NCBI GenBank assembly: GCA_047975295.1
Contig: JBKEDH010000096.1
Coordinates: 1 to 18,270 of the forward strand
Direction: 5' to 3'
Length of the DNA stretch: 18,270 nt
DNA from: JBKEDH01 sp047975295
Lineage (GTDB): Bacteria; Bacteroidota; Bacteroidia; Flavobacteriales; Flavobacteriaceae
Made by a program: the position numbers and the translations under genes. The notes beneath the pieces are model-generated. The model ran no database searches, was not told the DNA's origin, and saw nothing but the letters and a program-made list of their open reading frames with translations. The number at the start of each line of letters is the position of its first letter. Position 1 is the first letter of the stretch. Positions 6,185 to 14,035 of this stretch are shown piece after piece.

Positions 6185-6880
6185 CTATGCTTCTTTACCG
6201 CCATTTAATTCGTCTTGCCATTTTTTAAGCTCGTCCCACTTACCATCGGCAGCTAATTGTGCTTGCTCTGGCCAAGTGTCGGTAACGTGGTTACCACGAA
6301 CATCTGCAATAATCTCGGCAATTTTAGTAGCCTTAGTTTTTGCCAATTGGGCAAAAGTACTGATACCTGCTTCAACCAAAGTTTCGGCAATTTTTGGACC
6401 AATACCTTCAATTTTCTTAAAATCGTCTGCCTTCCCGGTAGCCTTTTTTGCTTTAGGCTCGGCTTTTTTGGTTTCTTTTATTGGAGCAGCTTCAACCTTT
6501 GGCTTAGCTTCAGCTTTAACAGCTTTTTTAGCTCCCTCGTTTTCAACTTTGGCAGCTTTTTTAGCTCCCGAAGCAACAATACTTTCAATTACAATTTCAG
6601 AAAGAGCTTGACGATGACCGTTTTTTACGCGGTAACCTTTACGTCTTTTCTTTTTGAAAACGATAACCTTATCACCTTTTAGGTGCTTTAAGACTTTTGC
6701 TCCTACTTGAGCTCCGTCTATAGCTGGGGCGCCTACAGTTACATTGTTACCATCGCCAATTAAAAGAACGTTGTCGAAAGATACTTTCTTACCTTCTTCT
6801 GTTTGTAAACGGTGAACAAAAACTTTTTGGTCTTTTTCAACTTTAAATTGTTGCCCTGCTATCTCTACAATTGCGTACAT
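6185..6880 (-). CDS. rplU: 50S ribosomal protein L21 with C-terminal helix-hairpin-helix extension
   Basis: 231 residues, more than twice the usual 100-105 of L21. Residues 1-103 are a complete L21 (MYAIVEIAGQQFKVEKDQ..., FKKKRRKGYRVKNGHRQ at 75-91), an early-assembling 23S rRNA-binding protein. Residues 106-152 form a lysine/alanine/glutamate-rich linker. Residues 153-231 form a separate domain with a helix-hairpin-helix signature (KKIEGIGPKIAETLVEAGI, 155-173) and a TWPEQAQLAADGKWDELKKW block (202-221). Similar extensions on L21 are known in Flavobacteriia, and their role is not established; nucleic-acid binding is an inference from the fold. The reading frame is continuous with no sign of error. 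It is the first gene of the rplU-rpmA operon, with a promoter at 6922-6951. Confidence 0.95.
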   Translation of the reverse strand: MYAIVEIAGQQFKVEKDQKVFVHRLQTEEGKKVSFDNVLLIGDGNNVTVGAPAIDGAQVGAKVLKHLKGDKVIVFKKKRRKGYRVKNGHRQALSEIVIESIVASGAKKAAKVENEGAKKAVKAEAKPKVEAAPIKETKKAEPKAKKATGKADDFKKIEGIGPKIAETLVEAGISTFAQLAKTKATKIAEIIADVRGNHVTDTWPEQAQLAADGKWDELKKWQDELNGGKEA

Positions 6881-6921
6881 AGCGTAACGTTTTTAAATTA
6901 ATTTATTCAAAAAAATGAGTG

Positions 6922-6951
6922 CAAATATACACCTAATTTATTAAACGGCAA
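6922..6951 (-). promoter_or_regulatory. Promoter of the rplU-rpmA operon
   Basis: On the minus strand TTG (6951-6949), a 19-bp spacer, then TATATTTG (6929-6922) match the Bacteroidota sigma-ABfr consensus (TTTG, N19-21, TAnnTTTG). Transcription would start near 6915, leaving about 35 nt before the rplU ATG at 6880. Confidence 0.7.
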
Positions 6952-7183
6952 TTTTTATTATTAAAAAATAAGTTTTTTGACAGATGATTTGTCCAACAAA
7001 AAGAAAATAAAACCTATTTATTTGGGCTGTAATAAAATTCATTCCGATATTTGTGGGATAAGCTCCTTTAAATAACAATTGTATCATCTTTAACCTAAAA
7101 TTATTTTCAGGAAAACAGAAGTTTATGTGTAACTTTTTTTGCACAAACAAGACTTACAGATAAATCAAAACAAAAACTTACTG

Positions 7184-8500
7184 ATGAAAAAACGTTTTTT
7201 TCTTTTTTCTTCCCTACTTATGGTTGGCGCTTTAGCCACAGGCCAAGAGGTAGCTTACGAAGAATACGATTTAGATAACGGCATGCATGTTATCTTGCAC
7301 AAAGACAACTCGGCTCCTATTGTAACCACTTCGGTTATGTACCACGTGGGCGCAAAAGACGAACAATCCGACAGAACCGGTTTTGCCCATTTTTTTGAAC
7401 ATCTTTTGTTTGAAGGCACCGAAAATATCGAACGTGGTGAGTGGTTTACTATTGTTTCTTCCAATGGCGGCAGCAACAATGCCAACACCTCCGACGATCG
7501 AACGTATTATTACGAGGTATTCCCTTCCAATAACGTAGAGCTTGGTATTTGGATGGAATCGGAGCGGTTACTGCATCCGATAATAAACCAAACGGGGGTA
7601 GATACCCAAAACGAAGTTGTAAAAGAAGAAAAACGGCTTCGAGTAGATAACCAACCTTATGGCAACCTACTTGCTGAAGTAAAAAAGCACTTGTTTACCA
7701 AACACCCTTATAGATGGACCACCATCGGTTCCATGGAGCATTTGGATGCTGCGACATTAGAAGAGTTCCAAGCATTCAACACCAAATTTTATGTACCCAA
7801 TAATGCGGTTTTGGTTGTTGCTGGCGATATAGACATACCTGCTGTAAAAGGCATGGTTAACGATTATTTTGGCAGTATCCCCAAAGGTAACGATGTGGTA
7901 AGGAATCTCCCAAAAGAAACACCTATAAACAAGCAGATAAATGCTCAATATTACGATAGCAATATTCAAATTCCCGCTATTATTTCGGCTTATAGAACAC
8001 CTTCCTTTAAAGAACGTGATGCTTATGTTCTTGATATGTTGTCATCGTACTTAAGCGATGGTAAAAGTTCTGTTCTGTATAAAAAATTAGTAGACGAGCA
8101 AAAACAGGCACTACAGGTTATGGCAGTAAACATAAGCCAAGAAGACTACGGTATTTATGCTATTTTCGGATTGCCAATGGGCGATATTCCTTTAACCGAT
8201 TTATTATCTGAAATAGATGAAGAAATCCTAAAAGTCCAAAACGAACTTATTTCCGAAAAAGATTACCAAAAACTTCAAAATAAATTCGAAAACCAATTTG
8301 TTAATTCAAACTCCAACATAGAAGGTATCGCAAACTCATTGGCTCGCTATTACATGTTATATGGCGACACTTCGTTAATAAACAAGGAAATAGATATTTA
8401 CCGTTCTATAACCAGAGAGGAAATACGCGATGCAGCAAAAAAATACCTTAATAAAAACCAACGATTGGTTTTAGAATATTTACCTAAAAAAACCAATTAA
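7184..8500 (+). CDS. M16 family zinc metallopeptidase (catalytic subunit)
   Basis: About 438 residues from the ATG at 7184. I chose this start over the ATG at 7139 because it gives a clean signal peptide (MKKRFFLFSSLLMVGALATG, then QEVAYEEY); the longer form adds 15 polar residues before it. The inverted zinc motif HxxEH is intact as HFFEH (residues 69-73), in RTGFAHFFEHLLFEGTENIE, and the downstream zinc-ligand glutamate lies in NEVVKEEKRLRVDNQ. The length fits the short, two-domain M16B peptidases (pitrilysin / processing-peptidase type). It is predicted to be periplasmic. The next gene, 17 bp downstream, encodes an M16 protein without zinc ligands, so the two probably form an active/inactive heterodimer like mitochondrial processing peptidase. 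The substrate is unknown. Confidence 0.92.
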   Translation: MKKRFFLFSSLLMVGALATGQEVAYEEYDLDNGMHVILHKDNSAPIVTTSVMYHVGAKDEQSDRTGFAHFFEHLLFEGTENIERGEWFTIVSSNGGSNNANTSDDRTYYYEVFPSNNVELGIWMESERLLHPIINQTGVDTQNEVVKEEKRLRVDNQPYGNLLAEVKKHLFTKHPYRWTTIGSMEHLDAATLEEFQAFNTKFYVPNNAVLVVAGDIDIPAVKGMVNDYFGSIPKGNDVVRNLPKETPINKQINAQYYDSNIQIPAIISAYRTPSFKERDAYVLDMLSSYLSDGKSSVLYKKLVDEQKQALQVMAVNISQEDYGIYAIFGLPMGDIPLTDLLSEIDEEILKVQNELISEKDYQKLQNKFENQFVNSNSNIEGIANSLARYYMLYGDTSLINKEIDIYRSITREEIRDAAKKYLNKNQRLVLEYLPKKTN

Positions 8501-8517
8501 TAAAAAGCACATAAACA

Positions 8518-10581
8518 ATGAAACGACATATTTATTTACTCATGCTGTTGTTTGTCTTTTCAATAGGGATAAACGCTCAAATAGATCGCTCTAAACAACC
8601 TGTACCGGGTCCTTCTCCTAAAATTACCTTAGAAGTTCCGGGCGAGTTCGAACTCGATAACGGCCTAAAAGTATTGGTTGTAACAAACCATAAGCTACCA
8701 CGTGTTTCCTACAGTTTAACCATAGACAACAAACCCGTAAAAGAAGGCGACATTGCCGGTGTCTCACAACTTTTGGGCAGTATGCTAGGCAAAGGCACCC
8801 AAAGTATAGACAAAGATACCTTTAATGAAGAAATAGATTTTTTGGGAGCCTCCATGAATTTTAGATCCAATGGCGCCTATGCACGAACACTATCAAAATA
8901 CTCCGAGAAAATTTTAGGACTTATGGCCGATGCCATAACAAACCCCGTATTTAACAACGAAGAGTTTGCAAAGGAAAAAGACAAGGCCATTGAAGGTTTT
9001 AAATCTGGCGAAAACAGTATTGACAATGTCGCAAGCCGTATGGGCAGTGCTTTAGCGTATGGAAAACACCATCCTTATGGTGAATTTGTTACCGAAACAT
9101 CTTTAAATAAAATTAACCTTGACAATGTAAATGCTTACTACCAACAGTATTTTAATCCTAAAAATGCTTATTTGGTGGTTGTGGGCGACATTAAGTTTAA
9201 AGATGCCGAACGCTTGGTTAGAAAATATTTTAGTACATGGAAACCCGGAGTCGATGTGAGCTACACCCTTCCGGAAGCCAATTTTAATGTTGGCCGTACC
9301 GAAATAAACTTTATAGATATGCCCAATGCTGTACAATCGAATATATCGATAACCAGTACAGCCGATTTTAAAATGAACAGTGCCGATTATCACGCTGTTT
9401 TAATTGCCAATAAAATTTTGGGTGGTGGCTTTAACAGCTACCTCAACATGAATCTTCGCGAACAGCATGGCTACACTTACGGTGCCAGATCTAATATTAA
9501 TGCCGATAAATACATTTCGCGTTTTAGGGCTGGAGCATCGGTAAGAAATGCCGTTACAGACAGTGCCGTTATCGAGACGATTAAAGAATTAAAACGGATA
9601 ATAGAAACCCCTGTTTCGGCCGAAGCTCTATCAAACGCAAAGGCCAAATATACAGGTGATTTTGTATTGGCTTTGGAGAACCCGCAAACCATTGCCAGAT
9701 ATGCATTGAATATTAAAACCAATAATTTACCAGATGATTTTTACACCACTTATCTTCAAAAAATAAATGCTGTTACAGCCAGTGATGTACAACGTGTAGC
9801 AAAAAAATATTTCAATCCTGAAAAAGCCCGTTTTGTAGTTGTTGGAAAAGGCAGTGATGTTTTGGAAAATCTTGAAAAGACAGGGCTCCCTATCAATTAT
9901 TATGACAAATACGGCAACCCCACCGCAAAACCTCAACCGACTAAAGAAATTTCGGATGTAGACGTTAAAACCGTTTTCAACAACTATTTAAAAGCCATTG
10001 GAGGAAACGACAATATAAATAAAATATCATCACTGATATTGAAATACGAAGCCAGCGCTATGGGAACCACTATTTTAAGTGAAGAAAAACGTACAGAGAG
10101 CAAACTGGCACAAAATATTTATATGAATGGCTCGATGATGATGTCCATAATAGTAACTCCAGAGGACGCCTTTATGAAACGTGGCGACGCAAAACAACCT
10201 TTACCCGAAGGCATGGTAAACGACATGAAAAAAATGGCCGGTTTATTTTTAGAGAAAGACCTGCTAAATTCAGATGTCGCCAAACTTTCCGGTATCGAAA
10301 CCATTAACGGCAAAGACGCTTACAGAGTTGAAATATCTGGCGAAACCGTTTCGTTAACGCTATATTACGATGTAGAAAACAGTCTAAAAGTAAAAGAAGT
10401 ACAAACTACAAATATGCAAGGACAAACACAATCGCAAGAAGCCATACTTAAAGATTATAAGGCTTACGAAGGTGTTTTATTCCCAACGGTTAAAGAGAGT
10501 ATGCAAATGGGACAACCCATAAACTCTACCTTAAAGGAAGTTATTATAAACAAAGACGTAACAGAATCGGATTTTAATTAA
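8518..10581 (+). CDS. M16 family protein, non-catalytic, with C-terminal extra domain
   Basis: A 687-residue secreted protein with a signal peptide (MKRHIYLLMLLFVFSIGINA, then QIDRSKQ). Residues of about 45-470 are a two-domain M16 fold (FELDNGLKVLVVTNHKLPRV, NAYLVVVGDI, LREQHGYTYGARS). Where active members read GxxHFxEHML, this one reads GVSQLLGSML (81-90), so both histidines and the glutamate are replaced (Q84, G87, S88) and it cannot bind the catalytic zinc. The LREQ-GYTYG substrate-binding motif is kept, which fits a substrate-holding partner of the upstream peptidase. From about residue 482 a further 205 residues (YLKAIGGNDNINKISSLILK...) resemble the LolA/outer-membrane-lipoprotein-sorting type of β-fold, an inference from pattern only. 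It is co-transcribed with the upstream gene. Confidence 0.9.
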   Translation: MKRHIYLLMLLFVFSIGINAQIDRSKQPVPGPSPKITLEVPGEFELDNGLKVLVVTNHKLPRVSYSLTIDNKPVKEGDIAGVSQLLGSMLGKGTQSIDKDTFNEEIDFLGASMNFRSNGAYARTLSKYSEKILGLMADAITNPVFNNEEFAKEKDKAIEGFKSGENSIDNVASRMGSALAYGKHHPYGEFVTETSLNKINLDNVNAYYQQYFNPKNAYLVVVGDIKFKDAERLVRKYFSTWKPGVDVSYTLPEANFNVGRTEINFIDMPNAVQSNISITSTADFKMNSADYHAVLIANKILGGGFNSYLNMNLREQHGYTYGARSNINADKYISRFRAGASVRNAVTDSAVIETIKELKRIIETPVSAEALSNAKAKYTGDFVLALENPQTIARYALNIKTNNLPDDFYTTYLQKINAVTASDVQRVAKKYFNPEKARFVVVGKGSDVLENLEKTGLPINYYDKYGNPTAKPQPTKEISDVDVKTVFNNYLKAIGGNDNINKISSLILKYEASAMGTTILSEEKRTESKLAQNIYMNGSMMMSIIVTPEDAFMKRGDAKQPLPEGMVNDMKKMAGLFLEKDLLNSDVAKLSGIETINGKDAYRVEISGETVSLTLYYDVENSLKVKEVQTTNMQGQTQSQEAILKDYKAYEGVLFPTVKESMQMGQPINSTLKEVIINKDVTESDFN

Positions 10582-10595
10582 TTTGTTTTCTTTAC

Positions 10596-10675
10596 AGAGT
10601 GGCTGTATTAAGAGTGTTCTGGGCACGGTCGAAAGATTAAAACAAACAGATAAACACTTTTAAAACAGTCACTTT
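10596..10675. repeat. Palindromic intergenic hairpin (family C)
   Basis: The arms 10596-10618 and 10653-10675 are inverted copies, 19 of 23 bases identical. Three of the four differences become G-U pairs when transcribed from the plus strand, leaving a 22-of-23-pair stem (core GGCTGT...AGTGTT with AACACTTTTAAAACAGTC) around a 34-nt loop. It fills most of the gap between the M16 pair and the MutS-like gene. The G-U pattern suggests selection or folding as plus-strand RNA. It may be a terminator or processing signal, or a member of a dispersed repeat family. Confidence 0.65.
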
Positions 10676-10688
10676 TATTTATAGCCTA

Positions 10689-12461
10689 ATGGAAAAATCA
10701 ACGTTATTTTACAAAAAACAATTCAACCTTTATAGCTTAAAATCACAGTTTCTAAAAAAGCAACTTTTTACTTTAAGCCTATTGCGTATTTTGGTATTTC
10801 TGCTTGTGGGTTTGGGCATATATTTCTTTTTTGGAGCATGGAAAACAGTTACTGCAATTGCAATTATTGGCACCACCCTTTTTCTGCTTCTATTATCCCG
10901 ATATAATGCCATTAAATTGCAAAAACAATTGGCAGAAACTCTGGTAACCATAAACGAAGAAGAACTTGACATTGCCTCGGGCAATTTTTATCATAGAGAT
11001 GAAGGCAAAATATTTCAAAATCCGCAACACGCTTACAGTTTGGATATTGATTTGTTCGGGCGCGGATCGCTTTTTCAGTACATAAACCGAACAACCATTG
11101 CCGAAGGCTCCCAAAAATTAGCCAAAAGTTTAACAGCCAATTGTATTAAAAACATTAAAATACGACAGGAAGCCATAAAGGAATTAGGCACAAAACCCAA
11201 ATGGCGGCAACGCTACACCGCAACATCATGCTTAGCCCATGTTGAAACACCTGCAACCGACATTATCCATTGGATTGAAAATTATAAAACGGCTATTCCC
11301 AAAACCATGCAATGGCTACCTTCGGTGTTTGCAGTAATTTCGGCAATTCTTATCACTTTGGGTATTTTAGATATTATCCCAAAAGCCATACTCGGTTATT
11401 GGCTGCTTATCGGGCTAATGGTTTCCGGTATTTACGTGAAGAAAATAAACATATTGGCTTCAAATACCGATAAAGCTCGGGATACATTTAGGCAATATGC
11501 TCAACTTCTCGATTTAATAGAATCAGAGACATTTTCGTCTTCACTATTACAAGAAAAACAAAAAGAAATTACGCAGGAAAACGAAAAAGCTTCGGCTATT
11601 TTCAAAAGGTTTTCAAAAGTTTTGGATACACTCGACAACCGCAACAATTTAATTTATGCCATTTTTGTCAATGGCTATTTTTTGTCCGATTTAAAAAACA
11701 GCTACCAAGTAGAACAATGGATAAGCATTTACCGAAATAAAGTTAATGATTGGTTTGAGGTTATTTCGTTTTTCGATGCTTATAATTCCCTTGGCAATTT
11801 TGCCTTTAACCATCCCGATTATGTATTTCCGGAAATAACCAACAACAATACCATTATCGAAGCCGAAAATTTGGGGCATCCCTTACTTAACAAAAACAAG
11901 CGGATAGATAGCGATTTAACTATAAAACGCGAACAGTTTTTTATTGTTACCGGCGCCAATATGGCGGGAAAAAGCACCTTTTTACGAACAGTTTCACTAC
12001 ATATTGCCATGGCAAATACAGGGCTGCCCGTTTGTGCGGTATCAAGCATTTATTCCCCTATAAAATTGATAACCAGTATGCGCACAACCGACTCGTTAAC
12101 TGATGATAGCTCGTATTTCTTCTCCGAACTTACCCGATTAAAATACATTGTCGATACCATAAAAACAGAACCCTATTTTATTGTTCTCGACGAAATTTTA
12201 AAAGGCACCAACAGTACCGACAAAGCGATTGGTTCGCGTAAGTTTGTCGAAAAATTGGTCGCTTCGAACGCTACGGGAATAATAGCTACACACGATTTAA
12301 GTCTGTGCGATATTGAAACCGAACAGGACAATGTTGAAAATTACTATTTCGATGCCGAAATTATAAATAACGAACTTTATTTTGACTATACACTCAAAAA
12401 AGGTATTTGCCAAAATATGAACGCCTCCTTCTTGTTGAAAAAAATGGAAATAGTGGATTGA
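10689..12461 (+). CDS. Membrane-anchored MutS-like ATPase
   Basis: 590 residues. The C-terminal part is a MutS family ATPase domain: Walker A GANMAGKST at 422-430, a signature region TSMRTTDSLTDDSSYFFSEL, Walker B FIVLDEILKGTN (D501, E502) and ATHD with His535. Upstream DLFGRGSLFQYINRTTIAEG (121-140) matches the start of the MutS core/lever domain. There is no mismatch-binding domain (no N-terminal FxE motif). Instead four hydrophobic segments (about 30-49, 52-70, 209-228 and 232-249) predict two transmembrane hairpins. It is therefore not the canonical MutS of mismatch repair. Such proteins are widespread in Bacteroidota and usually annotated as mismatch repair proteins, but their role is unknown. 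It lies after the M16 pair, separated by the family C hairpin. Confidence 0.88.
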   Translation: MEKSTLFYKKQFNLYSLKSQFLKKQLFTLSLLRILVFLLVGLGIYFFFGAWKTVTAIAIIGTTLFLLLLSRYNAIKLQKQLAETLVTINEEELDIASGNFYHRDEGKIFQNPQHAYSLDIDLFGRGSLFQYINRTTIAEGSQKLAKSLTANCIKNIKIRQEAIKELGTKPKWRQRYTATSCLAHVETPATDIIHWIENYKTAIPKTMQWLPSVFAVISAILITLGILDIIPKAILGYWLLIGLMVSGIYVKKINILASNTDKARDTFRQYAQLLDLIESETFSSSLLQEKQKEITQENEKASAIFKRFSKVLDTLDNRNNLIYAIFVNGYFLSDLKNSYQVEQWISIYRNKVNDWFEVISFFDAYNSLGNFAFNHPDYVFPEITNNNTIIEAENLGHPLLNKNKRIDSDLTIKREQFFIVTGANMAGKSTFLRTVSLHIAMANTGLPVCAVSSIYSPIKLITSMRTTDSLTDDSSYFFSELTRLKYIVDTIKTEPYFIVLDEILKGTNSTDKAIGSRKFVEKLVASNATGIIATHDLSLCDIETEQDNVENYYFDAEIINNELYFDYTLKKGICQNMNASFLLKKMEIVD

Positions 12462-12768
12462 TTTTTTTATTTCCGGAACATTGTTCTACAAAAGAGCAAA
12501 TACCCAACTTAACAAAGCACTAATAAATATCCATAAACCATCTTAGTGTACTGAAAAAACAAGGCACTACATTATCTAATCTTGAAAATTGGCTTAGAGC
12601 CTGTTTAAATTTATATGATAGACTTTTTGTATAGTTTATTTTAATACTTTAAATCGGACGTTACTAATTTCTAAAAAAAACAAAATACAATTTTAACTAA
12701 ATTTTAAGTTACTTATTCCAAATAACGGTGTCTTAAAAGATATAAAACAAAAAGAATATACTATAAAT
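12462..12768. other. Intergenic region between the MutS-like gene and the coiled-coil gene
   Basis: 307 bp of AT-rich DNA with no open frame I can support. It contains one end of the family A repeat (12598-12642) and a weak GAAC-att-GTTC palindrome near 12477-12487 shortly after the MutS-like stop. I found no exact TAnnTTTG promoter for the downstream gene. Confidence 0.6.
12598..12642. repeat. Solo end of the family A repeat
   Basis: These 45 bp match the right end of the 3140-3281 element in inverse orientation with two differences (AGCCTGTTTAAATTTATAT, then the GATAGACTTTTTGTATAG block). Similarity stops sharply after TTTATTTT at 12642, and no second end follows. The outer flank TTAG is also shared with the left end of the complete copy. 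It is a decayed or recombined half element. Confidence 0.72.
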
Positions 12769-13218
12769 ATGAAATTTTGGATAGTAGCACTATTTATGGG
12801 ATTTGCATTTTTATCGCAAGCCCAACAAATTGAAGTACAAGGCGAAACCTTTCATGTAAAGGGGAAAACCTTTTTAAAAAATGGCGAAGATGTTACCGAA
12901 AGCCTAAGTTTAGAGAAGAAAACCGAAATCCGGAATGCTTTGGACAAACAAAAGGAAGTAAAAAAAGTACAGGAACAGACCGAAAAAGCCAGAGAACAGG
13001 CAGAGAAAGCACAAAAAAAAGCAGAAAAAACCAAAATGCAAGCTGAGAAAGCCGAAGCCAATTATAATAAGGCACAAAACAAACACAGCAGCACCGTTTC
13101 CAAGTACGAAAAATTAAAAAACAAAGGGAAATTATCTCCAGTAGATGAAGAAAAATGGCTTAAAAAAATTGATAAGTTGGATAAAAACGTTCAAAAAACA
13201 AGAAAAAAACTGAGGTAA
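12769..13218 (+). CDS. Small secreted coiled-coil protein
   Basis: 149 residues, not assigned to any family. MKFWIVALFMGFAFLSQAQQ is a good signal peptide, with cleavage expected near residue 18-19. A short β-type segment follows (IEVQGETFHVKGKTFLKNGE). Residues 45-100 are a highly charged helix with repeated EKA heptads (EQTEKAREQAEKAQKKAEK, then KMQAEKAEANYNKAQ) that should form a coiled coil, and the tail is lysine-rich (KNVQKTRKKLR). No enzyme motif or membrane anchor is present. It is probably periplasmic and could bind cell-wall or nucleic-acid polyanions, which is a guess from charge. The amidase gene begins 37 bp later on the same strand. Confidence 0.75.
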   Translation: MKFWIVALFMGFAFLSQAQQIEVQGETFHVKGKTFLKNGEDVTESLSLEKKTEIRNALDKQKEVKKVQEQTEKAREQAEKAQKKAEKTKMQAEKAEANYNKAQNKHSSTVSKYEKLKNKGKLSPVDEEKWLKKIDKLDKNVQKTRKKLR

Positions 13219-13255
13219 ATTTGGTAAGTCTCGATGCAAATCTTATTTTAAGCAT

Positions 13256-14035
13256 ATGTACGAGCAACTAAAAATAGCATTGGTACAAAACCATTTGGTT
13301 TGGGAAAACCCCAACCAAAACCGTATTAACTTTAAGCATATAATAACATCTATCGCAAAACCGGTAGATGTTATTGTTTTACCCGAAATGTTCTCGACAG
13401 GATTTTCCATGAACGCACAAATGCTGGCCGAAACCATGAACGGAAAAACAGTTGTTTGGATGCAGGGAATAGCCAAAGAAACTAATGCAGCTATTGTTGG
13501 AAGCCTTATTATAAAAGAAGAAGGCCATTATTACAACCGCCTGCTTTTTGTAAAGCCTTCGGGAAAAATACTATACTATAACAAACGGCATACCTTTACA
13601 TTGGCGGGCGAGGATAAAGTTTACACAAACGGCAATAAAAAATTAATTATAATCTATAAGGGCTGGAAAATATGCCCACTTATTTGCTACGATTTACGGT
13701 TTCCTGTATGGTCCAGAAATACAGAAATTTACGATATTTTATTGTATGTTGCCAACTGGCCAAAATCCAGAATTTTTGCTTGGGACACCTTGCTTAAAGC
13801 ACGTGCCATTGAAAATATGTGCTATACTATTGGGGTAAACCGTATAGGTAAGGACGGTTTACAGAACGAGTACTGTGGTCATTCGGCCGTTTACGATGTG
13901 CTTGGTAATTGCATAACCCATTTCCAGCCCGAAAAGGAACAGATAGAAATAGTAACTTTAGAGAAAAAGCACATTGGGCATTATCGTAATACCCTCAATT
14001 TTTTAAATGATGGCGATATTTTTATTCTGAAATAA
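13256..14035 (+). CDS. Nitrilase-family amidase (YafV/omega-amidase-like)
   Basis: A 259-residue cytosolic carbon-nitrogen hydrolase with the full catalytic set: Glu44 in VLPEMFSTGFSMN, Lys110 in YYNKRHTF and Cys144 in CPLICYDLRFPVW. The LPEMFSTGFS and RFPVWSRN motifs and the short length are characteristic of the YafV/Nit2-like branch. That branch hydrolyses ω-amides of 2-oxoacids (2-oxoglutaramate, 2-oxosuccinamate) and works with glutamine transaminases in methionine salvage. Substrate specificity cannot be proved from the sequence. The stop of the upstream coiled-coil gene is inside TAAATTTG (13216-13223), which also fits a -7 box, so this gene may have its own promoter. Its 3' end overlaps the convergent lipoprotein gene by 14 bp. 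Confidence 0.88.
   Translation: MYEQLKIALVQNHLVWENPNQNRINFKHIITSIAKPVDVIVLPEMFSTGFSMNAQMLAETMNGKTVVWMQGIAKETNAAIVGSLIIKEEGHYYNRLLFVKPSGKILYYNKRHTFTLAGEDKVYTNGNKKLIIIYKGWKICPLICYDLRFPVWSRNTEIYDILLYVANWPKSRIFAWDTLLKARAIENMCYTIGVNRIGKDGLQNEYCGHSAVYDVLGNCITHFQPEKEQIEIVTLEKKHIGHYRNTLNFLNDGDIFILK

Noticed and set aside
6257..6682. Plus-strand open frames of 111-141 codons opposite rplU
   Set aside because: They are shadows of the L21 linker and HhH coding region, with compositions that mirror the A/K/E-rich real protein.
7139..7183. Longer N-terminus for the first M16 peptidase starting at 7139
   Set aside because: It adds 15 polar residues before a well-formed signal peptide that starts at the ATG at 7184.
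10689..12461. Canonical mismatch repair gene mutS
   Set aside because: No mismatch-recognition domain, length far below MutS, and four membrane segments.
14022..14035. 14-bp overlap of convergent amidase and lipoprotein genes as a regulatory feature
   Set aside because: Short convergent overlaps are common in compact genomes, and no structure or signal was seen there.
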